From Mycoplasmatales bacterium (lineage in GTDB: Bacteria; Bacillota_I; Bacilli_A; Mycoplasmatales; JABAAY01), in the NCBI GenBank assembly GCA_014238225.1, contig JABABL010000007.1, forward strand, positions 1 through 38,929: a stretch of DNA of 38,929 nucleotides, read 5' to 3'. Of the stretch, positions 9,064-19,734 are shown piece by piece (position 1 is the first letter of the stretch; the number at the start of each line of letters is the position of its first letter). Under the pieces are notes generated by a model. It saw only the letters and a program-made list of their open reading frames with translations. It ran no database searches and had not been told where the DNA came from. Made by a program: the position numbers and the translations under genes.

Positions 9064-10200
9064 ATGAAGAAAATAACTATTCTAGGTTCGACTGGTTCCA
9101 TAGGCGTTCAGACACTAGAAGTAGTAAGAAGACACCGTAAGGAGATACAAGTTGTTGGGTTGGCATGCGGTAAGCAACTAGACAAATTAATCGAGCAAAT
9201 TAATGAATTTTCCCCTACGAGAGTGTTCATTAAAGATGAAGAGTCATTTGCAAAATTACGTAAATTGTTTCCGAAAATAAAAGCCTTTACAGGAGAAAAC
9301 GGGATTTCTGAAATGATCAGAGAAGCAAACGTTGATTTAATAGTTAATGCGCTAGTCGGGTTTGCTGGGGTTATTCCTACCATAACTGCAATTGAAGAAA
9401 AAACCAATATTGCTTTAGCCAACAAGGAAAGTCTTGTAGCGTGTGGTCATATAATAATGAAAAAAGCTGAAGACAATAAAGTGAGAATATTTCCTATTGA
9501 TAGCGAACACAATGCAATGTGACAATGTTTACACAGCGGCAGAAAAAGCGAACTTAAAAAAATTCTTATAACATGTAGCGGTGGTCCATTCTCTAGTTTA
9601 TCATTAGAAGAAACAAAAAAAGTTACTAAGAGACAGGCTCTAAAACATCCAAATTGAACAATGGGAAGCAAAGTGACAATAGATAGTGCCACCGTCACAA
9701 ATAAAGCATTGGAAATAATCGAAGCTAAGTGACTATTTAACATTAGCAAAGATCAAATAATACCAATTTTGCATAAAGAGTCAATCATTCACTCAATGAT
9801 TGAATTCAATGACAATAGTATAATTGCTCAAATGTCAAACCCAAACATGTCTCTTCCTATTTCGTACGCTTTGATGGAAGGAAACAGATTTGCTAACGAA
9901 ACATCTTCTATTAACTTTAATGATGTTTCACAGTTGAACTTTGAATACATGAATCAAAAGAGATGGGAACCGCTTCAAATTGTTTTTGATATTTTTGACA
10001 ACCCATCCTTATGTGCAGTATTTAATTCTGCAAACGAGGCAAATGTTAACCTTTTTTTAAATGACAAAATATCGTTTTATGACATTACGGAAAGAAACAA
10101 AAAAGCCGTCGAAAGGCACAAGAATATTCCTAGACAATTAGAAATTAATGAAATTATTCGCTTGCACAACTCGGTTATACAACACGAGGAGTCCATATAA
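9064..10200 (+). CDS. dxr: 1-deoxy-D-xylulose-5-phosphate reductoisomerase
   Basis: 378 residues. It converts DXP to 2-C-methyl-D-erythritol 4-phosphate with NADPH, the first committed step of the MEP isoprenoid pathway. The NADPH loop GSTGSIG is at residues 7-13. LANKESLV, FPIDSEHNAMWQ (acidic metal ligands), CSGGPF, LKHPNWTMGSKVTIDSAT and NKALEIIEAKWLF follow in order. The SIIHSMIEF motif is intact, but the preceding HPQ of most homologues is His-Lys-Glu here. The catalytic set looks complete. MEP genes are missing from many described mycoplasmas, so this is a useful lineage marker. The product would feed uppS. The stop overlaps the rseP ATG by one base. Confidence 0.95.
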
Positions 10201-10967
10201 TGGGCTTTCTTATAGAAATCGCTGGTATTTTTATTGGTGTCGGCTATATCTTGTTTTCCATTACTTTTCATGAATTTGGTCATTTTATAATGGCAAAAGC
10301 ATTTAAATTTCATATTATTGAATTTGCGATTGGTTTCGGACCAAAGCTTTTTTCAATAAGAAAAAAACCAACAGAGTATTCTGTAAGATGGCTTCCTCTT
10401 GGGGGATATGTTTTAGTGGCTCAAAAAGATGCTTTGGAAGACGAGGAATTGCGAAACGTTCCTTTACATAAAAGGTATGACAAAACCAAACCATGAAAAG
10501 CGTTACTATTTTTAGCAAATGGTATTTTTTTCAATCTGATTTTAGCTGTTGTTGCAGCTTTTATAGCTTCTAGCATAAACGGTGATTTAGGAGGCGGATT
10601 TACAATACTAGGAAATGCTATTTCGGGCTTTTTTCAAAACTACGTCGAATTATTTAATTTCACCGGAGGAAGTCCAAGTGGGGAACCATCTAGTTCTTTT
10701 GGAAGGTTGATTGACGGTAATGCACAACAAATAATAATCACTAATTTTTCCTATTTAGCAGCTCTTAATATTGGCTTAATGATTTTTAATCTTCTTCCCT
10801 TTCCGCCTCTTGATGGATTCAAATTTACCGAAGTGTTTTTTGAAATTTTATTCAAGAAACAGTTACCCAGAAAATTGCAAATTGGTTTGTATTTTACAGG
10901 TTTTGTAATATTAATATTATTTTCTATTGCGATATTTGGTGCTGTTATAGTGAACAGTATAGCTTAA
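10200..10967 (+). CDS. rseP: Site-2 metalloprotease, RseP/RasP family (minimal)
   Basis: 255 residues with about four hydrophobic segments. Site-2 proteases cut substrates inside the membrane. The zinc-binding HEFGH is at residues 24-28 in the first helix, and the second conserved motif, NLLPFPPLDG, lies near residue 198, so both catalytic elements are present. UGA at 10494-10496 is Trp. The usual RasP/RseP has about 420 residues with a PDZ domain between the motifs. Here the space holds only a LGGYV loop, one membrane helix and a Gly/Ser-rich linker, so the PDZ domain is absent. It lies between dxr and polC, exactly the Bacillus position, so orthology is likely despite the small size. Confidence 0.88.
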
Positions 10968-10968
10968 A

Positions 10969-13900
10969 ATGAAAAACAAACTCTTAAAAATATTTCCTGC
11001 TGAATTTTTAAAAGAAAATAAATTTCTTGAAAATTGCATAATTACTCGCATCCTTTATGATCCATCTGATGATATTGCTACTTTCTCCTTGCAAACAAAT
11101 AAAATTCTTTCCTTTGAACAATTTCAAAAAATACAGACAATTTTAACTGAAAGAAATTCAAATATACAAATAAAAATAACACCAGTGGATTTTGACTACA
11201 ACAATATAGTTTTAGAAAAATACATTGCAGGCTTCTTGAAAAATTACGATAAGGAAAATTTCGCAAACAAAATAACTGTTAAAGGAGATAGTCGTCATAA
11301 CAGAGTACATTTTACTATTGAAAAAAACTTCAGCAATGAGTCTTGAAAAACATTTACAAAAAATATTAATTTTTTTCTTGATTCGGCAGGATTTCCGTCT
11401 ATAAACATAGCATTCAACCTTCTTAAAAATGAGGAAAGCAGCGAAAGGCAAAAAATAATTGAAAGCATTCCTGTTGTTGTGCCCAAAAAAAGCACTGCCA
11501 CAAATACATTTAATAGTAATTTTTGACTTTCGTCTATTAAAGATAATGTTCCTTTAACTAAAATTGGGGAATTGAAAACTGGTGTTTTTCAAAATGTAAA
11601 AGGTCAAATATTCAAGAAGAATGTCATTAGAACCAGGACAGGCGCAACCATTTTCTCCATTGCAGTTACAGATTTTAAAAAATCTGTATATTTAAAATTA
11701 TTTACAATGAAACCCAAGGATGAAGAATACATGCAGTCTTTTAATGTAGGTGATTGCATCATGGCAAAAGTTAATCCTAAGTTTGATCCATTTTTGAAAG
11801 AAGATGCTGGATGAATTAATAAAATCATTAAGATTGCTTCAATTAATCCAAAAGCAAATGTTGCCGAAAAAGAAGAAAGAGCTGAATTGTCTATACACAC
11901 AAACATGTCGACACTTAATGGTATCTCTTCTTTTGAAAAGTACATCGATAAAGCTGTGAGTCGTTCACACAAAGCAATTGGAATAACTGATCTAAATTCC
12001 GTACAAGCCTTCTCTTTAGCTGAAAACACTGTAAACAAATTAAAAAAAGATGGAAAAAACATCAAGATGATTTACGGAGTAGAAGTCAACATATTGCCAG
12101 AAGACTTGTCACCATTCATTAATTACGAAAAACATAGGGCAAAATTTGAGAAATCCTCTCTTTCAGATTGTGTATACATAAGTTTTGATCTAGAAACAAC
12201 AGGACTAAGTCCACAATGGGATGAAATTATCGAATTTGCTGCTGTAAAAGTGGCGAAGGGTACAATAGTTGACAAAATATCGTTTTTTATCAAAAACAGC
12301 AAACCCATTCCAGAAAAAATATTTTTGATCACACATATTTCTGAAAGTATGACGAAACAAGGACTAGACATTAAAGAAGCATTACAAAAAATAAAAGATT
12401 TTTTTGGTGACGATATAATTGTTGCTCATAATGCAAAATTCGACGTTGCGTTTCTAGAACACTCCTTTTTAAAAAACGATATTGAATGAAATCACAATCT
12501 TGCCCTTGACACGTTGCAACTTTCCCGTTATATTCATTCTTCTGCCGTAAGACATCAATTAGGGAATGTCGCCAGAAAATATAAAATTACTTACGATGAA
12601 GAAATTGCACACCGAGCATTACAAGATTCACTAGTTCTGTCCCAGGTCCTTTCAAAATTATTGGCAGATTGTAGCAAGGTGAACATAGAAACCATCAAGG
12701 ATTTATACAACGTAGACAAAGGAAACCTGTATACGAGATATAGAAATAAATCATTGTTAGTTTACGCAAAAAATCAACAAGGGTTAAAGGAACTGTACAA
12801 AATTATTTCGCTTGCTCATACAAAGTATTTTTTTGGCACTCCTTCCATTCCTAAAGACATTTTGAAAAACTTCAAAAATATTTACATTACAAATTCCGAT
12901 TTTAATAGCGAAATGTACGAAGTTGCATTTTTCTCCGGAGTTAGCGAATTAAATAAAATTATCGAACAGTATGACTGAATTTCGATACACCCAATTCTTA
13001 ACTTCACTCACTTAATAAACAGGGATGTTCTTGCAAAAAAAGACATTATCAGTGCGATTCATAAAATAATAGAAATCGCAAAAGAGAAAAACAAATTAAT
13101 AATTTCTTCTGGAGGTGTGTATCATTGTGATAAAAATGAGAAAATAATCAGAGATATAATAATTGAAACAAAAGGAATTGGTGGAAAAACCCATTATTTG
13201 TATAGTTATAGTGATAAAAGTCCTCAATATCCTGATTCTCACTTCAGAACACAAGCTGAGTTAATGGAATGTTTCGCATATCTAAAAGACAAACTTGACA
13301 TTTTAAATTTAATTACCAAAAATGTAAACAAAGTTATTGATAAATTTGAGGATATAGTTATATCGAACGAAACGCTTTCCTTCCCCATTATAGAAGACGC
13401 TGAAAAGTTACTTTCTGATATCTCCAATAAAAAATTAATAGAAATTTACGGAAAAACACCACCTCTATATGTTTCAAACAGATATAAAGAAGAATTGAGA
13501 ATGATTAAAGAGTCAAAATATTCAGTTATTTATTATATTGCACATCTTCTTGTAAAGTTTTCTGTTGAAAATGAATACATTGTGGGGAGCAGAGGATCTG
13601 TAGGAAGCAGCTTCTTGGCATTTTTATGTGAGATCACCGATGTCAACCCACTTCAGGCACATTATATTTGTGATAGCTGTAAATATTCAGAATTTTTACT
13701 TAATGAAACAACTGTTAGTGGATTTGACTTGTCTTCAAGAAAGTGTGCAAAGTGCAAGGCTTTGCTAAGAGGTGACGGACAAAACATTCCCTTTGAAACG
13801 TTTCTAGGTTTTAAAGAAGAAAGCAAGATTCCTGATATTGATTTGAACTTTTCAGGCGACTTTCAAATAAAGGCACATAATTTTATTAAAGATAAGTTTG

Positions 13901-15285
13901 GAGAAAAACATGTGTATCGTGCTGGAACCATTTCAACAGTGGCAGAACGCACTGCATTCGGATACGTAAAAAGCTACCTTGAAAAACACAATTTACATGA
14001 AGATGTTTCAAGAGCGGAATTGGATAGATTAGTTGCTGGATGTGTAGGAATAAAGAGAACTACCGGACAACATCCAGGAGCAATTATTATCATTCCTAAA
14101 AACAGTGATATTTTTGACTACACACCATATAATTATCCAGCAGACGATAAAAGTTCAGATTGATTTACAACACATCTTGATTTTCATTCCCTAGAAAAGA
14201 ATCTATTAAAATTAGATATTTTAGGACATGATGACCCAACAGTTATTAAAAAACTTTCTGAATTAACAAATATAGATGTTAAAACCATACCCAACCATGA
14301 TGAAAAAGTTATGAGTTTGTTTTCTAGCAATAGTAACTTAAATCTAGAAAAGGACATTCTAAATGACAAAACAGGAGCAATCGCTATTCCAGAGTTTGGA
14401 ACCACTTTTGTCCGAGGAATTCTTTCAGACACCAAACCACATAAATTTTCTCATCTTATTCAGATTTCTGGATTATCGCACGGAACAGGCGTTTGATTGA
14501 ATAATGCAAGAGAACTAGTTGTGAACAAACAAATTACTTTAGAAGAGACAATCAGTTGTAGAGACGACATCATGACATTTTTAATAAAAAAAGGACTTGA
14601 TAAACAAAATTCTTTTCGAATTATGGAAAACGTGAGAAAGGGGAAGGGGATAACGAAAGAAGAAATTAAAAAAATGAAAGAGTTAGGTATTCCTGACTGA
14701 TACATTAACAGCTGTATAGAAATAAAATATCTATTTCCCAAGGCTCATGCGGCAGCATATGTTTTAATGGCATGACGTTTTGCATGATTCAAGTATTACT
14801 TTCCTTTGGAATTTTATGCTACATATTTTTCCATACGTTCTTCTGTTTTTGAAATAGAGATAGTTTTAATGGGAAAAGAAAAAATAAAGCAAAGAACAGA
14901 AGAACTCTCTAGAAAACAAAAAAGTCGCGAGAAAACAACGCCAAAAGAAGCAGAGTTAGCAGTAATCTTCGAAGTTATCTTGGAAATGTATTATAGGGAC
15001 TATGTCTTTGAAAACGTTGACATTAAGAAAAGCAAAGTGAGTGAGTTTATAATCAATAAAGAAACCAAAGCATTGATTTTACCATTTAATACAATTCCTG
15101 GACTTGGCGTCGCTGCTGCAGAAAGTATTGTGGCTGCAAGAGATGAAAAAGAAATTAGTTCAATTGAAGATTTTAAGAGTAGAACATCGGTAAATAAAAC
15201 AGTTATGGGTAAAATGAAAAAATTTGGCTGCTTCGAAGAATTGCCAGAAGCAGAGCAATTAAAAATTAAATTAGAATTCCAGTAA
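10969..15285 (+). CDS. polC: DNA polymerase III PolC, replicative alpha subunit with exonuclease
   Basis: 1438 residues, with about eight UGA Trp codons. It is the Gram-positive type replicative polymerase. Layout: N-terminal region, OB-fold near residues 200-300, first PHP half from about 305, inserted DnaQ-like 3'-5' exonuclease with DLETTG near 407, AHNAKFDVAFL and HRALQDS, second PHP half, then the polymerase. The polymerase shows VGSRGSVGSSFLAF, a CDSC...CAKC zinc module from about 902, the catalytic PDIDLNFSG near 955, and RTTGQHPGAIIIIP. The exonuclease triad is intact. The PHP domain is not: the usual ELHLHT is ELSIHT and ITDH is ITDL. It starts 1 nt after rseP. A terminator-like hairpin follows. 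Confidence 0.97.
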
Positions 15286-15315
15286 TTATTATTAATAAAA
15301 TCTTGTAAAATAATT

Positions 15316-15344
15316 TTGAGGTAAACCTCATTTTCTTTTATAGA
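15316..15344 (+). promoter_or_regulatory. Promoter of the nusA-infB operon
   Basis: TTGAGG at 15316-15321, a 17-nt spacer, and TATAGA at 15339-15344 form a plausible housekeeping promoter. The expected start near 15351 would leave a very short leader containing the AAAGGG SD (15349-15354) before the ATG at 15359. The -35 element lies inside the hairpin listed separately. Confidence 0.5.
15317..15339 (+). terminator. Terminator-like hairpin after polC
   Basis: TGAGG (15317-15321), loop TAAA, CCTCA (15326-15330), followed by a T-rich tract (TTTTCTTTT, 15331-15339). The stem has only five pairs, so it is a weak intrinsic terminator at best. It is well placed to separate polC from nusA, and it shares bases with the nusA -35 element. 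Confidence 0.45.
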
Positions 15345-15358
15345 AACGAAAGGGTATT

Positions 15359-16909
15359 ATGGAAAATAGCATTAAACTTTTATCAGTAATTAATAATGTT
15401 TCTGGAAAAACAGGCATAAGTAAAAAAGAAATTATTGTCAATATTACAGAAGCATTTAAGAGACTACTAGAAAAGGACAATCCCGATGTAGATGCAGAAG
15501 TTTTAATAGACCCCATAACTGGAGAATTATCAATTACGCAAAAATTCACGGTAAAGGAGATTATTGAGGATTCCTTAAACGAGATTAATGTTAACGATCC
15601 CGTTTTAAACAACAAATACAAAGATGGTGATACTTACACTAAAGAAATGGATCCCCAGGAATTTAACAGATTACATATTCAGTATCTAAGACAATATATT
15701 AGTCAATTTTTGCACGAAAGCGAAAAAACAAAAATATACAATCAGTTTCATCCATATGTTGGGAAAATTATGATGGGAACCGTAGATACTATCGATGACA
15801 ACAGATGTTTAGTAGAAATAGGAGACACATTAACTCTTCTTTTGAAAAAAGAACAGATTATTGGTGAAGAATTATTTGCAGGAAAGTGCTTTTTTCTATA
15901 CATTAAAGAAGTTTCTGAATTCAACAAAGGAAATCAAGTTTTGGTATCGAGAAGAGATCCAGGTCTTATAAAAGGCTTGTTTGAACACGAGATTCCTGAA
16001 GTTGAAGAAAAGACCATCATCGTTAAAAGAGTCGTACGTGAAGCAGGTCGTCGTAGTAAAGTTGTTGTGTTTTCTAATGATGAAGTCGTTGATGCACTGG
16101 GAAGTTGTGTTGGAGAAAGAGGAAACAGAATTCAAAATATCATTAACGAAGTAAGAGGGGAAAGAATTGATGTGATTGCGTGAAATGAGGACTTCTTAGA
16201 ATTTTCACGAAATATATTTTCTCCTGTTAATGTGAAAAAAATTGTTTTTTCCAAGTTTGAAAACGAAGAGGGAGAAACCGTTGACTTAGGAACCTTAGTA
16301 ATTGAAGAGTCTGATTTTCCAATAATTATAGGGAAAAAAGGTTCTAGCATAAGATTGTCATCTCAGTTACTGGGAATCGAATTAGACGTCAAAAGCGTAA
16401 ATGATGCCATTAGAGACGGTGTAAATGTTAATGAACCCACTTTAGTTCCTTCTCATTTAAAAATCGTAAAACTTCCCGAAACCATTACATTTAACGAAGA
16501 AGAAAAATCTGGGAAAAAGGAACTTACTTTCGAGGACATTATTCCAAGTAAATCCGTAGCAAGTGTAGATAGTGGAGTTAGTCAAACCGAAGAAACCGAA
16601 GAAATTAGAGAAGACGAAACAGTTTCTGAATCTAAAGATACTAAAATTTCTATGGAAAATCTTTTCTCTCATAAAACAAAATCGATCTCTGAGGACGAAA
16701 AAGAAAAAATTTCTGCATTGTTTTCTCATACTGAACCTACAAAAAAGACAGTTAAACAAAAAGAAGAAAAAGAAATTTACGAAGATGAAGAAATGGATTT
16801 TTTCGATGACGATATGAAAGATGAAGAAATGTTCGTGAAGGAAGATTTTTCTGATGCAGAAGATAGCGATTATAATGATGATGACTTTGAGGATTATTAC
16901 GAAAAATAA
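15359..16909 (+). CDS. nusA: Transcription termination/antitermination factor NusA
   Basis: 516 residues. NusA binds RNA polymerase and nascent RNA and tunes pausing and termination. The N-terminal RNAP-binding domain comes first, then an S1 domain near residues 135-200. Two KH domains follow, with [12 protein letters not shown] near 247 and [12 protein letters not shown] near 322. UGA at 16181-16183 is Trp in the VIAWN segment. After about residue 380 comes a long low-complexity tail, rich in Glu/Asp/Lys/Ser and ending in a strongly acidic Asp/Glu/Tyr run, which is not part of the standard Firmicutes protein. The upstream rimP and the downstream ylxR/ylxQ genes of Bacillus are absent. The stop overlaps infB by one base. 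Confidence 0.95.
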
Positions 16910-18744
16910 TGTCAAATAAAAAAAGCAAAATTGTAAACATACAAAAAAAAATTCAAAATAAATTTGCGAATAATACATTTTACTTTCATATTTCACCTAC
17001 GGTAAATCAATTTTGTGAACTTACCAACACTCCCAAAAACAAAATAATGGAGCATTATTTTGAACAAAGTCACTCTTATTCTCCATTTCAAACTCTAAGC
17101 TATGATGACGTGGAAGAGTTATGTACTGTATTTAATTTTGACTTGGAAAGAGACGACACACTTTCTCACGGAACAGTAATTGAAAAAACCGTAATTTTTA
17201 ATACTAAGGATGATAAAGACGAAAGACCACCAATAGTAACAATAATGGGGCACGTAGATCATGGAAAAACCACTTTACTTGATTATTTAAGAAAAAGTAC
17301 AATAATAAATCAAGAAAGCGGTGGAATTACTCAACATATTGGTGCATACACAGTCGAATACCAAAATAAAAGCATCACAGTTATTGACACACCAGGACAT
17401 CAGGCCTTTACAACAATGAGAGCAAGAGGTGCCAATTTAACAGACATTATTCTTTTAGTTGTGGCAGCAGATGACGGAGTTAAACCTCAAACCATCGAAG
17501 CAATTGAACATGCAAAAAATGCTAAAGTTCCAATAATCGTAGTTATAAATAAAATTGACAAACCTGACATAAATTTTGAAAAAATACAAACTGATCTTGC
17601 CAATGCCGGAATTACTCCTGAAGAATGAGGAGGCGACACCATTTTTGTTAAAATTTCCGCTATAACGGGAGAGGGTATTAATGATTTAATGGAAGCAATA
17701 CTAATTACAACAGAAATTTTAGCTCTTAAGGCAAACAAAAACAAAAACGCCGTTGGTACAGTAATCGAATCCAGAAATGAAAAAGGCAAGGGGAACACCG
17801 CTACGGTTATAGTGCAAAATGGAACTTTAAAAAAGGGTGATTCTATGGTTATTAACAACTCTTATTGTAAAGTTAAACACATACTTAATCAAAAATTTCA
17901 AAGTGTTGATGAAGCGCTTCCTTCTACACCAGTTCGTATATCAGGACTAAGCGAACAAGCGATTGCTGGCGACAAATTTGTGTGCTTTAAGAATGATAAA
18001 GAAGCACGTAAAATTGCTAACTCTAGATCGCAACATCAAAAAATCTTAAAAGGCAGAGAAGGAATGCCAATCCAAAGTTCACAAATTGAAGAGTTTTTAG
18101 AAGAGAAGAAGACTAAAAATTTAAATTTCATTATTAAAGCTGACACAGAAGGTACGGGAGCCGCATTAAAAGCCATGATTGAAAAAATTAAAAATGATGA
18201 AATCACAATCAGAGTTATCTCAAGCAACACAAGTCCCATTTCTGATTCGGATGTTGTTCTGGCGGCAGTAAGTAACTCTAATATAATCGCCTTTAACAAT
18301 TACCCTTCTTCGAAGGTTTTAAAGACCGCTTCTGAAAACAAAGTCCAAATCAAAAGGTATCAAGTAATATACGACATAGAAGACGACATAAGACAAGCCA
18401 TGAAAGGATTAACCACACCTATCCATGAAGAAGTAATGGTGGGAGAAGCGGAAGTTCGAGAGATATTTAAATCGACAAAAATAGGATTAATCGCTGGATG
18501 TATGGTTGTGAATGGGTCAGCCTACAGTAATAAAACCGCGAAGATAATAAGAGAAGGAAAATTAATTTTTTCGGGAACTGTAGCATCTTTAAAAAGATTT
18601 AAAAATGATGCAAAAGAAGTGCGACAAGGCATGGAATGCGGGATCACGATTGGTGATTTTAAAGATGTTAAAAAAGGAGACTTAATTCAATTTTTTGAAA
18701 ATAAAGTTTTAGAAGATGATAACAAAAAAAGAACTACAAAATAA
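16909..18744 (+). CDS. infB: Translation initiation factor IF-2
   Basis: 611 residues, a short IF-2 with a reduced N-terminal region typical of mollicutes. It brings fMet-tRNA to the 30S subunit. GTPase motifs: G1 GHVDHGKT from about residue 114, the [11 protein letters not shown] switch region, G3 DTPGHQAF, G4 NKID, and a SAITGEG G5. UGA is Trp at 17626-17628. Domains II-IV continue normally to [19 protein letters not shown]. The start is coupled to nusA through TAATG. The rbfA reading frame begins 29 nt before its stop. Confidence 0.97.
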
Positions 18745-19060
18745 AAGACTAGAATCTGAGTATGAATATTTTTTATCCTCCGTTTTAATGAGCTATTGTC
18801 AAGACAACTTTTTGAATTTTGTCTCTATTTCAAAAGTTATGCTTTCTAGAGATCATGGTTTTATAGATGTATATATATTCTGTCCTAAAAAACATGAAAA
18901 AAATACAATGGAGAAACTTAATCATGCAAAAAAACACATTAGATATCAATTAACAACCTTTCTAAAAACAACCAGAAATGTTCCTAACATTCGATTTTTT
19001 TATGATAATTCGATGGATGTTTATGAAGAAATTCAAGATTTAATTGAAAAAGCCAAATAA
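18716..19060 (+). CDS. rbfA: Ribosome-binding factor A
   Basis: 114 residues, usual length. It is a KH-like factor in 30S maturation. The N-terminal helix ending SSVLMSYCQ, the VSISKVMLSRDHGFIDVYIF strand pair and the helix with IRYQL, then RNVPNIRFFYDNS fit the family. It starts inside infB with a 29-nt overlap, so translational coupling is likely. The order infB-rbfA-truB is the normal Firmicutes one. Confidence 0.9.
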   Translation: MITKKELQNKRLESEYEYFLSSVLMSYCQDNFLNFVSISKVMLSRDHGFIDVYIFCPKKHEKNTMEKLNHAKKHIRYQLTTFLKTTRNVPNIRFFYDNSMDVYEEIQDLIEKAK

Positions 19061-19734
19061 TGAATGGGTATATTTTAGTTAATAAAGAAAAAAACTGAAC
19101 AAGTTTTGACGTTGTGAAATTTCTTAAAGGAAAACTTAATTGTAAAAAACTAGGACATTCCGGAACTCTCGACCCTCTTGCAACAGGATTATTGATTCTT
19201 CTTGTAAACAATTACACAAAATTATCATATGAATTTACCTCCCTTTGTAAAACTTATTCTTTTGTAATCAAGTTATTTGAAACCACAACTACTGGAGATG
19301 CAGAAGGAGAAGTGTGTGAAACGAAAGAAAGAGTCTCTATTGAAGACAACCTAATAAAAAAGACGTTAACACAAAGTCTGGGTGAAATGAAATTAAGAGT
19401 TCCAGAACTCTCCGCCAAAAAGGTCAATGGTCAAAAACTTTACAATTTGAAAAGAAAGGGTAAAGAAGTTCCCGTTATCTTTCAAGATGTAAAGATAAAC
19501 ACAATTGAATTTATTTCTTACAACGCTCCATTTTTATCCATAAAAGCCAATGTTTCATCAGGCACCTATATAAGGTCTTTAGTACAAAAGATTGCTAAAG
19601 AATTGGAAACAATTGGTTATATGTACAGTTTAGAAAGAAATAGTATTGGAAGGTTTAATGTGAAAGATTCAAAATTTGTGAAAAACATAACAAAGTCCGA
19701 CATTATTAAAGATGATGATTGTAAAAACTATTAA
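19060..19734 (+). CDS. truB: tRNA pseudouridine(55) synthase TruB
   Basis: 224 residues. It makes pseudouridine 55 in the tRNA T-loop. The catalytic motif GHSGTLDPLATGLL holds the essential Asp near residue 38. KTYSFVIKL, the LRVPELSAKKVNGQKLYNLK segment and the SSGTYIRSLVQKIAKELE segment follow. UGA encodes Trp near residue 13. ATG 19060 overlaps the rbfA stop (TAATG); a second ATG four bases later is out of frame. At 224 residues the C-terminal PUA-type extension of longer homologues is missing, as in other mycoplasmas. Confidence 0.95.

Noticed and set aside
16457-16996. A 179-residue minus-strand open frame, rich in Phe and Ile, opposite the end of nusA
   Set aside because: It is the mirror of the Asp/Glu/Lys-rich nusA tail (GAA/GAT/AAA read backwards give Phe/Ile), has no SD, and the nusA frame is clearly real.
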